Source: UBA1858 sp963976865
GTDB lineage: Bacteria; Pseudomonadota; Gammaproteobacteria; UBA4575
NCBI GenBank assembly: GCA_963976865.1
Contig: CAXBLY010000001.1
Span: 496,001 to 560,000 of the forward strand
Reading direction: 5' to 3'
Length of the DNA stretch: 64,000 nt
A program made the position numbers and the translations under genes. This document shows positions 9,132 through 18,696 of this stretch, piece by piece. Position 1 is the first letter of the stretch. Every line of letters begins with the position of its first letter. The notes beneath the pieces are model-generated. The model had not been told where the DNA came from, searched no databases, and saw nothing but the letters and a program-made list of their open reading frames with translations.

Positions 9132-9749
9132 ATGGATAGCCGTTCTCGCCTGGAACAAGGAGCTCAGCAGCTGGCAGTGACGCTTGAGCAATCACAAATA
9201 GAGCTACTTTGCGCATATGTGGCAATGATCCAGAAATGGAACAAGGCCTATAATTTGGTAGGTACCTCCAATGAAGTCGAACTAGTACAGAAGCATTTGC
9301 TTGATAGCATTTCTCTTGTCCCATATATCGCTATGTCTCCAGTACTCGATGTCGGCAGTGGTGCTGGTTTGCCAGGTATTCCTTTAGCTATCTGTCTACC
9401 TGACATATCATTCACTCTTCTTGATTCAAATGGCAAAAAAGCCAGATTTATGCGCCAGGCAGCCATGGACCTTAATTTAGCGAATGTGAAAGTTGTGCAA
9501 ACACGTGTAGAAGAGTACCAGCCAGAAAGAGAGCCTAGAACGGTGCTATCACGCGCTTTCGCTCCTGTGGAGAAGGCGTTACACATGTTATGTGGCGTCT
9601 GTGCCCCGCAAGGTCAGGTACAGATAATGCTGGGAGTGCGGCCTGTCGAGTTACCCGAAGTGGCTGAGGTCACCGAAATGCAAGTCCATTCCGTGACAAT
9701 CCCGGGCCTGGTTTCACAACGCCACTTACTAATAGCAAACCGAGTCTAG
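9132..9749 (+). CDS. rsmG: 16S rRNA (guanine-527-N7)-methyltransferase RsmG
   Basis: RsmG methylates N7 of G527 in 16S rRNA using SAM. The 205-residue protein has the RsmG N-terminal block KWNKAYNLVGT and the SAM-binding glycine motif VLDVGSGAGLPGIPLAI at about 71-87. It also shows the family motif SRAFAPVEK. The position between mnmG and parA is conserved (older name gidB). The gap to parA is only 5 bp, so the three genes probably share a transcript. Confidence 0.96.
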   Translation: MDSRSRLEQGAQQLAVTLEQSQIELLCAYVAMIQKWNKAYNLVGTSNEVELVQKHLLDSISLVPYIAMSPVLDVGSGAGLPGIPLAICLPDISFTLLDSNGKKARFMRQAAMDLNLANVKVVQTRVEEYQPEREPRTVLSRAFAPVEKALHMLCGVCAPQGQVQIMLGVRPVELPEVAEVTEMQVHSVTIPGLVSQRHLLIANRV

Positions 9750-9754
9750 TTAAT

Positions 9755-10543
9755 ATGGCCAGAATCATAGCGATAACAAATCAAAAAGGTGGCGTGGGTA
9801 AAACCACGACAACAGTGAATTTGGCAGCGTCTCTTGCGGCCGCAAAAAGAAAAGTACTGCTGGTCGATCTGGATCCTCAAGGCAACGCTACTATGGGCTC
9901 AGGGGTTGATAAACGCACGGTGGAAATATCAGTTGCTCATGTGTTGCTGGAACAGAATACTGTTCATGAATGTATCGTCACCAGCGAGACCGCTGGCTAC
10001 GATTTACTACCATCGAATGAACAATTAACCAGTGCAGAGGTAGGTTTGCTTGAAGCTCGCGGAAGAGAATTCAAGTTAAGGCGTGCGCTTGAAGAGGTAA
10101 GCGACCAGTATGACTATATTTTAATAGACAGCCCGCCTTCACTGAATATGCTGACAGTCAATGGGCTGGTTGCAGCACAAAGTGTCATTATTCCCACTCA
10201 ATGTGAATATTATGCACTAGAGGGGTTATCCGCATTATTAGGGACGATTGAAAGAGTGCGACAAAGCGCGAACCCTGAATTACAGGTTGAAGGAGTTTTA
10301 CGCACCATGTTTGACCCACGAAACAATCTTGCCAATGATGTTTCGTCACAGCTAACCTCACACTTTGGTGATAACGTCTATCGCACTATCATTCCAAGAA
10401 ACGTCACGTTAGCTGAAGCGCCCAGTCATGGTTTGCCTGTCATTCGCTATGATAAGGGATCACGGGGTTCACGAGCTTATATTGCATTAGCAGGCGAAAT
10501 GCTAAGGCGTGAAGAAGCAACATCGCAGCCAAGGGCATCCTGA
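9755..10543 (+). CDS. parA: Chromosome partitioning ATPase ParA (Soj)
   Basis: ParA is a Walker-type ATPase that, with ParB bound at parS, segregates the replicated origin. The 262-residue protein has the deviant Walker A motif KGGVGKTT at residues 11-18, a Walker A' block LLVDLDPQGNA and the Walker B-like YILIDSPPS. It lacks an N-terminal DNA-binding extension, as is typical of chromosomal Soj rather than plasmid type Ia ParA. It is followed directly by parB; a parS-like site is found inside recF at 117-132. Confidence 0.97.
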   Translation: MARIIAITNQKGGVGKTTTTVNLAASLAAAKRKVLLVDLDPQGNATMGSGVDKRTVEISVAHVLLEQNTVHECIVTSETAGYDLLPSNEQLTSAEVGLLEARGREFKLRRALEEVSDQYDYILIDSPPSLNMLTVNGLVAAQSVIIPTQCEYYALEGLSALLGTIERVRQSANPELQVEGVLRTMFDPRNNLANDVSSQLTSHFGDNVYRTIIPRNVTLAEAPSHGLPVIRYDKGSRGSRAYIALAGEMLRREEATSQPRAS

Positions 10544-10544
10544 T

Positions 10545-11432
10545 ATGAGTAGTGACAAAAAACGCAAAGGGCTAGGCAATCTGGGAATAGACATTTTACT
10601 GTCGACGCCGGCCAAAGCCGTACCTGCAAAACAAGAACAGACGCCAGCGACAGGATTAGACTATATCCCGGTGGACCTTGTTGATCGTAGTCCATACCAG
10701 CCTCGCCAGACCATGACCGAAGAGGGACTAACAGAACTGGCCGACTCTATACGCAGTCAGGGTCTGATTCAGCCTATCGTGGTACGAAAGACAGCTAATC
10801 GATATGAGCTGATCGCCGGGGAACGGCGATGGCGAGCCGCTCAGAAAGCAGGTTTGAATGAAATTCCCGCGGTGATTAAAGAGGTCAATGACGAGTCAGC
10901 GGCGGCAATGGCACTGGTTGAAAACCTGCAGCGAGAAGACCTGAATCCAATTGAAGAAGCCTATGCGATAGCGAATTTAACCAGGACATTTGACTGGACG
11001 CATCAGGAGGTCGCAGAAGTATTAGGCAAGGCACGGGCAACGGTCAGCAATATGCTACGCCTACTGGAGCTATCCAGCGAGGTGCGAGAGCTTATGAAGC
11101 AGAATAAATTAAGCATGGGACATGCACGGGCACTACTTTCTCTGCCAGCAGGCCAGCAAAGCCAGATGGCATTAACGATTGTTGCCAAAAATTTAACGGT
11201 GAGACAAACAGAAGACGCTATCAGAAAGATCACCAATACTGACACAAAACCCGTAAAATCAGCTAAAAAAGACCCAAACATTCAGAATCTGGAAAATATG
11301 ATCGCTGACACTCTGGGTGCAGCGGTCGTTATCAGGCAAAGTGCCAACGCTAAAAAGGGCAGAATAGAGATCCAGTATAACGACCTGGATGAACTTGATG
11401 GAATTTTACGTAAGATTGGGGCGGATAATTAA
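10545..11432 (+). CDS. parB: Chromosome partitioning protein ParB (Spo0J), CTPase and DNA-binding
   Basis: ParB binds parS, loads as a CTP-dependent DNA clamp and is moved by ParA. From ATG 10545 the product has 295 residues. It shows a short basic N-terminus, the CTP-binding motif GERRWRA at 92-98 and the block ENLQREDLNPIE near 126-137. A helix-turn-helix lies near 150-172 and a C-terminal dimerisation domain follows. A GTG 36 bases upstream is in frame, but ATG 10545 has a Shine-Dalgarno-like AAGGG at proper spacing and starts one base after the parA stop, so I prefer it. Confidence 0.95.
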   Translation: MSSDKKRKGLGNLGIDILLSTPAKAVPAKQEQTPATGLDYIPVDLVDRSPYQPRQTMTEEGLTELADSIRSQGLIQPIVVRKTANRYELIAGERRWRAAQKAGLNEIPAVIKEVNDESAAAMALVENLQREDLNPIEEAYAIANLTRTFDWTHQEVAEVLGKARATVSNMLRLLELSSEVRELMKQNKLSMGHARALLSLPAGQQSQMALTIVAKNLTVRQTEDAIRKITNTDTKPVKSAKKDPNIQNLENMIADTLGAAVVIRQSANAKKGRIEIQYNDLDELDGILRKIGADN

Positions 11433-11492
11433 TACGAGACAATAGGTGAAAGCCAGAAGCAACACCGGGTTAGTATTATTGATGCACACATG

Positions 11493-11521
11493 TTGAGATT
11501 TTATTCGCCAGCGCTTATACT
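11493..11521 (+). promoter_or_regulatory. Predicted sigma-70 promoter of the atp operon
   Basis: TTGAGA (11493-11498), a 17-bp spacer and TATACT (11516-11521) lie in the 210-bp gap between parB and atpI, about 120 bp before atpI. The match to the -35/-10 consensus is good and the position fits the start of the ATP synthase transcript. The rest of the gap shows nothing further that I can name. Confidence 0.65.
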
Positions 11522-11642
11522 CCGCGCCGCGAGCAAGATTCGTTTGTTGCCTGGGGAGGTATATCCTTAATTTAAAACAACAATTTCAAGCGAATGAAAG
11601 TATCAACTTTAACTGGCAACTGCCTGAATAGTTTGAAATAAA

Positions 11643-12017
11643 TTGGCTAACAAGCTGTCGCTGGTGAGTAGGATATTGATAGCTCAGGTATTCATGAGCT
11701 GTTTATTGGCAATCTGCCTGCTTTACCAGGGCAAATTAATTGCACTTTCTGCATTGCTCGGTGGGTTTATCTGTGTGATTCCAAATTCATATTTGGCATA
11801 CAAGTTAACAGGTAGACGGACAGCAGATGCAAATCAGCTGAAAAATACTATGTATACCGCAGAAATGGGCAAAATAATTATTACTTTTGCACTATTTGCC
11901 GGGATATTTGCAACACAGGAATGGATTCAACCAGTGGCGCTGCTGGCTGGGTTTGGATTAGCGCAACTAACTCACTGGCTTACTCCGGTAGCTATGTCAG
12001 TTTTAACAAAAAAATAA
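11643..12017 (+). CDS. atpI: ATP synthase accessory protein AtpI
   Basis: AtpI is a small hydrophobic protein thought to help c-ring assembly or Mg2+ supply; it is not part of the finished enzyme. The 124-residue product has about four membrane segments and the AtpI-like start LSLVSRILIAQVFMS. The start is TTG at 11643; no ATG is available before the first membrane segment and the ribosome-binding site is weak, which suggests low expression relative to the structural subunits. It is the first gene of the operon, 18 bp ahead of atpB. Confidence 0.85.
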   Translation: MANKLSLVSRILIAQVFMSCLLAICLLYQGKLIALSALLGGFICVIPNSYLAYKLTGRRTADANQLKNTMYTAEMGKIIITFALFAGIFATQEWIQPVALLAGFGLAQLTHWLTPVAMSVLTKK

Positions 12018-12035
12018 AAATAGGGATTTAAAGAA

Positions 12036-12893
12036 ATGGCAAGCGAAGAGCTGACCGCTTCTGGATATATAAAGCACCATTTAACCAACCTGACCTACGG
12101 GAAACACCCGGATGGCCATTGGGGATTTGCCCATGGTGCAGAAGAAGCAGCAGAGATGGGCTTTTGGGCGATACACGTTGATACCATGTTATGGTCGCTG
12201 CTAATAGGTTTCTTATTTATATTTTTCTTCACCAAGGCCGCGAAATCGGCAACGGCAGGAACACCCAATGGACTTGTAAACTTCATCGAATGGGTGATCG
12301 AATTTATTGATGACAATGTCAAAAGCACATTTCATGGCAAAACACCCATAGTTGCACCACTGGCCTTAACAGTATTTGTCTGGGTACTCGGAATGAACCT
12401 GATGGATCTGGTGCCTGTGGACTGGATTCCAGAACTGGCAAAACTGGCTGGTGTTGACTACATGAAGGTAGTTCCAACGACAGATCCTAATGCCACTATG
12501 GGCATGTCGATTACAGTATTTTTAATGGTGCTTTACTACAGCATAAAAATGAAAGGCTTCGGCGGTTTTACAGCAGAACTGACACTGCAGCCCTTCAGCG
12601 CAAAATTTCCATTTAACCTGATACTTATTCCAATCAATTTTTTCCTTGAGACAGTTGCATTGCTGGCCAAGCCAATTTCGCTTGGGCTACGACTGTTTGG
12701 AAACTTGTATGCAGGTGAAATGATTTTTATCTTGATCGCACTTATGTACGGAGGAGGATTCATTCTCGGTATATTTGGAGGAGGGCTGCAGCTGATATGG
12801 GCAATATTCCATATTTTGGTAGTCGTGTTACAAGCGTTCATATTTATGGTGCTTACAATTGTGTACTTAAACATGGCACACGAGCATCACTAA
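12036..12893 (+). CDS. atpB: F1Fo ATP synthase subunit a
   Basis: Subunit a forms the two half-channels that pass protons to the c ring. The 285-residue protein has several membrane helices and the essential-arginine block SLGLRLFGNLYAGEM, which holds the Arg that faces the c-ring carboxylate. The His-rich end (MAHEHH) and the N-terminal aqueous extension fit gammaproteobacterial forms. It has an in-operon position between atpI and atpE. Confidence 0.97.
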   Translation: MASEELTASGYIKHHLTNLTYGKHPDGHWGFAHGAEEAAEMGFWAIHVDTMLWSLLIGFLFIFFFTKAAKSATAGTPNGLVNFIEWVIEFIDDNVKSTFHGKTPIVAPLALTVFVWVLGMNLMDLVPVDWIPELAKLAGVDYMKVVPTTDPNATMGMSITVFLMVLYYSIKMKGFGGFTAELTLQPFSAKFPFNLILIPINFFLETVALLAKPISLGLRLFGNLYAGEMIFILIALMYGGGFILGIFGGGLQLIWAIFHILVVVLQAFIFMVLTIVYLNMAHEHH

Positions 12894-12947
12894 AAAATTT
12901 TGGTCGAATCATAAATTACAACTTAAACATAGTAGAGCGGAGACGTT

Positions 12948-13181
12948 ATGGAATTATCACAAGCAGTAATCTTCTTAGCCGGCGGAGTATTAATGGGCCT
13001 TGGTGCATTAGGTGCCGCGATCGGTATTGGTAACCTGGGTGGAAAATACATGGAAGGTATTGCACGCCAGCCGGAATTGATCCCGATGTTACGTACACAA
13101 ATGTTCATCGTACTGGGACTTGTTGATGCTGTGCCTATGATTGCAGTAGGTATTGCGTTCTATATGATTTTCGCACTGTAA
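12948..13181 (+). CDS. atpE: F1Fo ATP synthase subunit c
   Basis: Subunit c forms the rotating proteolipid ring. The 77-residue protein has two membrane helices joined by the polar loop GIARQPE. The ion-binding carboxylate is Asp60 in LVDAVPM. There is no Gln/Glu/Ser sodium-binding pattern, so the enzyme is predicted to be proton-driven. A good ribosome-binding site (GGAG) sits before ATG 12948, in keeping with the high copy number of this subunit. Confidence 0.98.
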   Translation: MELSQAVIFLAGGVLMGLGALGAAIGIGNLGGKYMEGIARQPELIPMLRTQMFIVLGLVDAVPMIAVGIAFYMIFAL

Positions 13182-13215
13182 ATAATGCAATCCGTAACGA
13201 TAGCGAGGTATAAAG

Positions 13216-13686
13216 GTGAATATTAATCTCACCCTGATAGGACAATCGATCGCTTTTATCTTTTTTGCGGTTTTCTGCATGAAATTTGTCTGGCCCCCCA
13301 TTACGGGAGCCCTGGCTGAACGCAAAAAGAAAATTGCTGAAGGTCTTGAAGCTGCAGAACGTGGTATGCAGTCGCAGGAACAGGCGCAGGTGCAGGTGCA
13401 GTCACAATTGAATGAAGCCAAGCAACAAGCTTCTGAAATAATCAATCAGGCTCAGAAGCGTGCGAATGAAATTGTTGAAGAAGCAAAAGGCACAGCAGTA
13501 CAGGAAGGCGATCGTATTAAAACTGCTGCTCACTCTGATATTCAAAAAGAAATCAATCGAGCAAAAGAACAATTACGTTCACAAGTATCTGCTTTAGCCG
13601 TTGCAGGTGCTGAGAAAGTTCTTAAAAAAGAGATCAATGCGGATGCCCACAAGGCAGTGCTTGATGATCTTGCCGCACAAATTTAA
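13216..13686 (+). CDS. atpF: F1Fo ATP synthase subunit b
   Basis: Subunit b is the peripheral stalk that holds F1 against rotation. The 156-residue product has one N-terminal membrane helix (about 4-24) followed by a long, charged, Ala/Gln/Glu-rich coiled coil, the standard layout. The start is GTG at 13216, and its protein begins NINLTLIGQSIAF like other gammaproteobacterial b subunits. atpH follows after 9 bp. Confidence 0.96.
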   Translation: MNINLTLIGQSIAFIFFAVFCMKFVWPPITGALAERKKKIAEGLEAAERGMQSQEQAQVQVQSQLNEAKQQASEIINQAQKRANEIVEEAKGTAVQEGDRIKTAAHSDIQKEINRAKEQLRSQVSALAVAGAEKVLKKEINADAHKAVLDDLAAQI

Positions 13687-13695
13687 GGAACATAC

Positions 13696-14232
13696 GTGTC
13701 AGAACTAACTACAGCAGCACGACCTTATGCACGAGCAGCATTCGATTTTGCATCAGCCAAAGGTGTCACTGAGCAGTGGGCTGAAATGCTGGAATTTTGC
13801 GCAGCCGTAGCTGAAGACGCAACAATGAAAGCTGCACTGGATCAGCCAAGCCTGAACAGACAAAGGTCTGCAGAGTTATTTAACGAAATCTGTGCAGACA
13901 AACTCGATGAGCACGGTAAAAACTTTATTAAAGCACTTGCAGATAATGATCGTATTTCATTATTGCCAGATATAGCCGTTCTGTATCATCACTATCAGAC
14001 TGAAGCCGAAGGCACAGTAGATGCACAGTTAATAAGTGCAATGGAGATTAGTGAACAGCAAATTGAAGCAATATCTGCATCACTAGCTAAAAGGCTAGGT
14101 AAAAAAGTAGCGATGACGACAAGTATAGACGAGACATTAATAGGCGGAGCAATCATAAGAGCTGGTGATATGGTTATTGATGGCTCAGTACGCGGACGCC
14201 TGGAAAATATGTCCACCATGCTTACCAAATAG
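13696..14232 (+). CDS. atpH: F1Fo ATP synthase subunit delta
   Basis: Delta joins the top of F1 to the b stalk. The 178-residue protein begins with the family block TTAARPYARAAFDFA and ends in the conserved region IGGAIIRAGDMVIDGSVRGR. The start is GTG at 13696, in the usual b-delta-alpha order. Confidence 0.96.
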   Translation: MSELTTAARPYARAAFDFASAKGVTEQWAEMLEFCAAVAEDATMKAALDQPSLNRQRSAELFNEICADKLDEHGKNFIKALADNDRISLLPDIAVLYHHYQTEAEGTVDAQLISAMEISEQQIEAISASLAKRLGKKVAMTTSIDETLIGGAIIRAGDMVIDGSVRGRLENMSTMLTK

Positions 14233-14269
14233 AATTTAGATTAAATTATAGAGTTCAAGAGGAATTCAT

Positions 14270-15811
14270 ATGCAACTCAACCCAACAGAAATAACAAGCT
14301 TAATCAAACAACGTATTGATAAGTTTGAAGCCGCGTCTGAAGCGCGTACAGAAGGAACTGTCGTCGCAGTCACAGACGGTATTGTTCGAATTCATGGTTT
14401 AGCCGATGTGGTTTCTGGAGAAATGATCGAATTTCCAGGAAACATTTTTGGTATGGCTTTGAACCTGGAGCGAGATTCAGTTGGCGCAGTTGTATTAGGT
14501 GACTATAAGCAGATCTCGGAAGGCGACAAAGTTAAATGTACCGGGAATATTCTGGAAGTACCTACAGGACCGGAATTGCTGGGACGAGTAGTTAATTCAC
14601 TAGGTGAGCCAATCGATGGCAAAGGCCCAATCGAAGCTAAACTGCATTCACCAATTGAGAAAATTGCGCCCGGAGTTATTGAACGAAAATCAGTTGATCA
14701 GCCAGTTCAAACTGGTCTTAAATCAATTGATGCGATGGTGCCAATTGGTCGCGGACAGCGAGAACTCATTATTGGTGACCGCCAGACAGGTAAAACTGCG
14801 GTAGCACTGGATGCCATCATTAACCAGAAAAATACTGGTGTGAAATGTATCTACGTTGCCATTGGTCAAAAGAACTCATCAGTTGCAAACGTAGTTAGAA
14901 AACTGGAAGAGCATGATGCAATGGGTCATACCATCGTTGTATCAGCGGCAGCGGCAGAGTCGGCAGCGATGCAATTTATTGCGCCATATTCAGGTTGCAC
15001 AATGGGAGAATACTTCCGGGATCGAGGCGAAGACGCATTAATTATTTATGATGATTTGTCTAAACAAGCGGTAGCATACAGACAGGTATCTCTATTATTA
15101 CGTAGACCACCAGGCCGTGAAGCATATCCTGGTGACGTTTTCTACTTGCACTCACGTCTGTTAGAGCGTGCATCACGCGTGAACGAAGAATATGTTGAAG
15201 CCTTTACTAATGGCGAAGTCAAAGGGAAAACAGGTTCATTAACTGCATTACCAATTATTGAAACCCAGGCTGGTGACGTATCCGCCTTCGTACCTACCAA
15301 CGTAATTTCAATTACTGATGGCCAGATATTCCTGGAGTCAGATTTATTTAACTCAGGTTTCCGACCAGCAATAAACGCAGGTTTATCAGTATCACGAGTC
15401 GGTGGCGCAGCACAAACCAAGATTGTTAAAAAACTGGGCGGCGGTGTTCGTCTAGCACTCGCACAGTATCGTGAACTAGCCGCATTCTCACAGTTTGCAT
15501 CTGATCTTGATGAGCAAACAAGAAAGCAGCTGGAGCGTGGTGAACGTGTAATGGAGTTAATGAAACAGCCACAATACTCACCATTGACAGTCGGTGAGAT
15601 GGCGATATCACTTTATGCGGTTGATAAAGGCTATATCGATGACGTGGAGAAAAACAAAGTAGTTGCCTTTGAGGCAGCGATGCATGATTACCTGCGTTCA
15701 AACAATAAAGACCTGCTGGATCAAATTAACGAAACTGGTGATTACAACGATGACATTGAAGCAGCAATTAAAAAAGCTGTAGAAGCGTTTAAAGCTAACG
15801 GAGTCTGGTAA
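14270..15811 (+). CDS. atpA: F1Fo ATP synthase subunit alpha
   Basis: Alpha carries the non-catalytic nucleotide sites of F1. The 513-residue length is the same as in well-studied gammaproteobacterial alpha subunits. The P-loop GDRQTGKTA lies near 170-178 and the signature PAINAGLSVSRVGGAAQ is present. A clear AGAGGAA ribosome-binding site precedes ATG 14270. It is neighboured by delta and gamma in the fixed operon order. Confidence 0.98.
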   Translation: MQLNPTEITSLIKQRIDKFEAASEARTEGTVVAVTDGIVRIHGLADVVSGEMIEFPGNIFGMALNLERDSVGAVVLGDYKQISEGDKVKCTGNILEVPTGPELLGRVVNSLGEPIDGKGPIEAKLHSPIEKIAPGVIERKSVDQPVQTGLKSIDAMVPIGRGQRELIIGDRQTGKTAVALDAIINQKNTGVKCIYVAIGQKNSSVANVVRKLEEHDAMGHTIVVSAAAAESAAMQFIAPYSGCTMGEYFRDRGEDALIIYDDLSKQAVAYRQVSLLLRRPPGREAYPGDVFYLHSRLLERASRVNEEYVEAFTNGEVKGKTGSLTALPIIETQAGDVSAFVPTNVISITDGQIFLESDLFNSGFRPAINAGLSVSRVGGAAQTKIVKKLGGGVRLALAQYRELAAFSQFASDLDEQTRKQLERGERVMELMKQPQYSPLTVGEMAISLYAVDKGYIDDVEKNKVVAFEAAMHDYLRSNNKDLLDQINETGDYNDDIEAAIKKAVEAFKANGVW

Positions 15812-15816
15812 GCACT

Positions 15817-16683
15817 ATGTCTGGCGCTAAACAGATACGCACGCAGATCTCGAGTATTAAAAATACTCAGAAGATCACTAAAGCAATGGAGATGGTTGCA
15901 GCGAGTAAAATGCGTAAAGCACAGGATCGCATGAATGCGACACGTCCTTATGCGATCAAAATCAAGCAGGTAATTAACCACTTAGCCGCGGCTCATTCAG
16001 AATATAAGCATCCTTATATGAATGAACGTGAAGAAGTTAAGCGTGTTGGCATGATAATTATTTCTACAGACCGCGGACTGTGTGGCGGTCTAAACGTAAA
16101 CTTGTTCAAGAGTGCATTACGTCAAATACAGGAATATCAGAACCAGGGCGTAGAAGTTGATTTAAGCATTATTGGCTCGAAAGGGATGGCCTTTTTTAGA
16201 CGTTTGTCGGGTCTAAATGTCGTGTCTCATGCCAGTGGTTTAGGTGACAACATACACATGAATGAAATAATTGGTCCAGTGAAAGTCATGCTGGATGCTT
16301 ATTCAGATGGAACAATAGATCGCCTGCATTTAGTAGAAAATGAATTTGTAAATACGATGACACAGTCATCCGAAGTTTCAACACTTCTGCCATTACCAAG
16401 TGATGAAGAAGAAGTGAGACAACATCATTGGGATTATATTTATGAGCCTGATGCAAAAGAGGTACTGGATTCACTATTAGTTAGATACGTGGAGTCAATT
16501 GTCTATCGTGGTGTGGTTGAAAATGTAGCATGTGAGATGGCAGCAAGAATGATTGCCATGAAAAGTGCATCCGATAACGCAGGTAATCTTATTGACGACT
16601 TGCAGCTTGCCTATAACAAAGCACGCCAGGCATCGATTACACAAGAGCTGTCAGAGATTGTTGGCGGTGCAGCAGCAGTATAA
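15817..16683 (+). CDS. atpG: F1Fo ATP synthase subunit gamma
   Basis: Gamma is the central rotor shaft inside the alpha/beta hexamer. The 288-residue protein shows the N-terminal coiled-coil block TQKITKAMEMVAASKMRKAQ and the C-terminal helix ending ITQELSEIVGGAAAV, both typical. The gene starts 5 bp after atpA and lies 46 bp before atpD. Confidence 0.98.
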   Translation: MSGAKQIRTQISSIKNTQKITKAMEMVAASKMRKAQDRMNATRPYAIKIKQVINHLAAAHSEYKHPYMNEREEVKRVGMIIISTDRGLCGGLNVNLFKSALRQIQEYQNQGVEVDLSIIGSKGMAFFRRLSGLNVVSHASGLGDNIHMNEIIGPVKVMLDAYSDGTIDRLHLVENEFVNTMTQSSEVSTLLPLPSDEEEVRQHHWDYIYEPDAKEVLDSLLVRYVESIVYRGVVENVACEMAARMIAMKSASDNAGNLIDDLQLAYNKARQASITQELSEIVGGAAAV

Positions 16684-16729
16684 GCCTGAAAAGAATTTAT
16701 ATTAAAGATTGAAGTAACGAGGAAATATC

Positions 16730-18109
16730 ATGAGTACTGGTCAAATTATACAAGTCATCGGCGCGGTAGTTGATGTAGAGTTTCCGTCCAGCGAAGTACC
16801 TAAAGTGTATGACGCATTGAAAGTAGATGGAAAAGGATTGACGCTAGAAGTACAGCAGCAGCTAGGTGATGGTGTCGTAAGAACCATTGTTATGGGTGCG
16901 TCAGAAGGATTGCAACGTGGACTAAGTGTAAACAACACAGGCACGGCTATTAATGTGCCAGTAGGACCAAAAACATTAGGCCGGGTGATGGATGTCCTTG
17001 GAAATCCAATCGATAACGCTGGTGAGATTGGCAATGAGTCAACCATGCCTATCCATCGTTTACCACCATCATTTGAAGAACAGGCCGGTGGAAACGAGTT
17101 ATTAACAACAGGAATTAAAGTAATCGATTTGCTTTGCCCGTTTGCAAAGGGTGGAAAAATTGGTCTGTTCGGTGGTGCGGGTGTAGGTAAGACGGTAACC
17201 ATGATGGAATTAATTAACAACATTGCAAAAGCACACTCAGGGTTATCAGTGTTTGCAGGTGTTGGAGAACGTACTCGTGAAGGAAACGATTTCTATTACG
17301 AAATGAAAGAAGCCGGAGTACTTGATAAAGTTGCAATGGTTTACGGACAGATGAATGAACCACCGGGAAACAGGCTACGAGTTGCTCTAACAGGACTAAC
17401 CATGGCGGAATATTTCCGTGATGAAGGAAAAGACGTACTGATGTTCATCGATAATATTTATCGTTACACATTGGCAGGAACAGAAGTATCGGCACTACTG
17501 GGACGTATGCCATCAGCGGTGGGTTACCAGCCTACGCTAGCTGAAGAGATGGGCGCACTACAAGAGCGTATTACATCAACAAACAGTGGTTCAATTACCT
17601 CAATCCAGGCGGTATATGTACCGGCGGATGATTTGACCGATCCGTCTCCTGCAACGACATTTGCTCACCTGGACGCAACAGTGGTACTTTCACGCCAAGT
17701 GGCGGAATTAGGTATTTACCCTGCAGTGGATCCACTGGATTCAACAAGTCGACAGCTGGATCCATTAATTATCGGGCAGGAGCATTATGATACTGCGCGT
17801 GCGGTTCAGAATACGCTGCAAAAATATCAGGAACTTAAAGACATTATCGCAATTCTGGGTATGGACGAACTATCAGAAGAAGATAAGCAGGTTGTGACAC
17901 GAGCCCGTAAGATTCAAAGATTTTTGTCTCAGCCATTCAGTGTTGCTGAAGTATTTACCGGTACACCTGGAGAATTAGTACCCCTGAACGAAACAGTGGC
18001 CAGCTTCCGTGCCATTGTAGATGGAGAATATGACCATCTGCCGGAACAGGCATTCTATATGGCAGGTAACATTGATTCAGTTCTGAAGAAAGCAGAAGGA
18101 CTTAAGTAA
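16730..18109 (+). CDS. atpD: F1Fo ATP synthase subunit beta
   Basis: Beta carries the catalytic sites for ATP synthesis. The 459-residue protein has the P-loop GGAGVGKTV near 150-158, the catalytic GERTREGNDFY block and the signature PAVDPLDSTSRQLDPL. The sequence DNIYRYTLAGTEVSALLGR fits the gammaproteobacterial F-type enzyme. AGGAAAT precedes ATG 16730. Confidence 0.99.
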   Translation: MSTGQIIQVIGAVVDVEFPSSEVPKVYDALKVDGKGLTLEVQQQLGDGVVRTIVMGASEGLQRGLSVNNTGTAINVPVGPKTLGRVMDVLGNPIDNAGEIGNESTMPIHRLPPSFEEQAGGNELLTTGIKVIDLLCPFAKGGKIGLFGGAGVGKTVTMMELINNIAKAHSGLSVFAGVGERTREGNDFYYEMKEAGVLDKVAMVYGQMNEPPGNRLRVALTGLTMAEYFRDEGKDVLMFIDNIYRYTLAGTEVSALLGRMPSAVGYQPTLAEEMGALQERITSTNSGSITSIQAVYVPADDLTDPSPATTFAHLDATVVLSRQVAELGIYPAVDPLDSTSRQLDPLIIGQEHYDTARAVQNTLQKYQELKDIIAILGMDELSEEDKQVVTRARKIQRFLSQPFSVAEVFTGTPGELVPLNETVASFRAIVDGEYDHLPEQAFYMAGNIDSVLKKAEGLK

Positions 18110-18117
18110 GAACAAGT

Positions 18118-18540
18118 ATGGCTAATTCAATGCAACTTGATATCGTAAGTGCTGAGTCGGAGATATACTCCGGTACAGTAAATGCAGTATTTGCACCAGC
18201 GATCGTTGGTGACGTGGGAATATATCCACAACATACTCCATTAGTCACACAGCTAAAGCCAGGCGAAATAAAAATAGAGGTTGATGGCGAAGAAGACCTA
18301 TATATTTACGTGTCTGGGGGAATGCTGGAAGTTCAACCTGATGTCGTGACAGTGCTATCTGATACGGCTATTCGAGCTGAAGATCTTGATGAAAGTATGG
18401 CACTGGAATCAAAGCAGCATGCTGAAGAATTACTCAAAGACAAGAGTTCTGAGGTAGATAGTGCAAGAGCATTAGCAGAACTTGCAGAAGCGGCCGCTCA
18501 GCTGCGAATGATTGAAAAAATCCGCAAAGGAAAGAAATAA
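18118..18540 (+). CDS. atpC: F1Fo ATP synthase subunit epsilon
   Basis: Epsilon links gamma to the c ring and can inhibit ATP hydrolysis. The 140-residue product starts MQLDIVSAESEIYSG after a short lead, has the beta-sandwich block GDVGIYPQHTPLVTQLKPG and ends in a two-helix C-terminal domain. It is the last gene of the operon, followed by a strong terminator at 18591-18613. Confidence 0.97.
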   Translation: MANSMQLDIVSAESEIYSGTVNAVFAPAIVGDVGIYPQHTPLVTQLKPGEIKIEVDGEEDLYIYVSGGMLEVQPDVVTVLSDTAIRAEDLDESMALESKQHAEELLKDKSSEVDSARALAELAEAAAQLRMIEKIRKGKK

Positions 18541-18590
18541 AAGCCCAAATCCTCAATAGATTCAAAGCTTTGAGATAAATAGAACATTAA

Positions 18591-18613
18591 GGCAGCCAAA
18601 AGGCTGCCTTTTT
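18591..18613 (+). terminator. Rho-independent terminator after atpC
   Basis: GGCAGCC (18591-18597), an AAAA loop and GGCTGCC (18602-18608) form a perfect 7-bp GC-rich stem followed by TTTTT. It lies 50 bp after the atpC stop and ends the ATP synthase transcript. Confidence 0.92.
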
Positions 18614-18696
18614 CATTTCTATGTAAAGGTAACTAGTTCAAAATATGGACTAGAATAATAGTGTAACCTTTTCTATCCCAAAGAATTAATGAATCC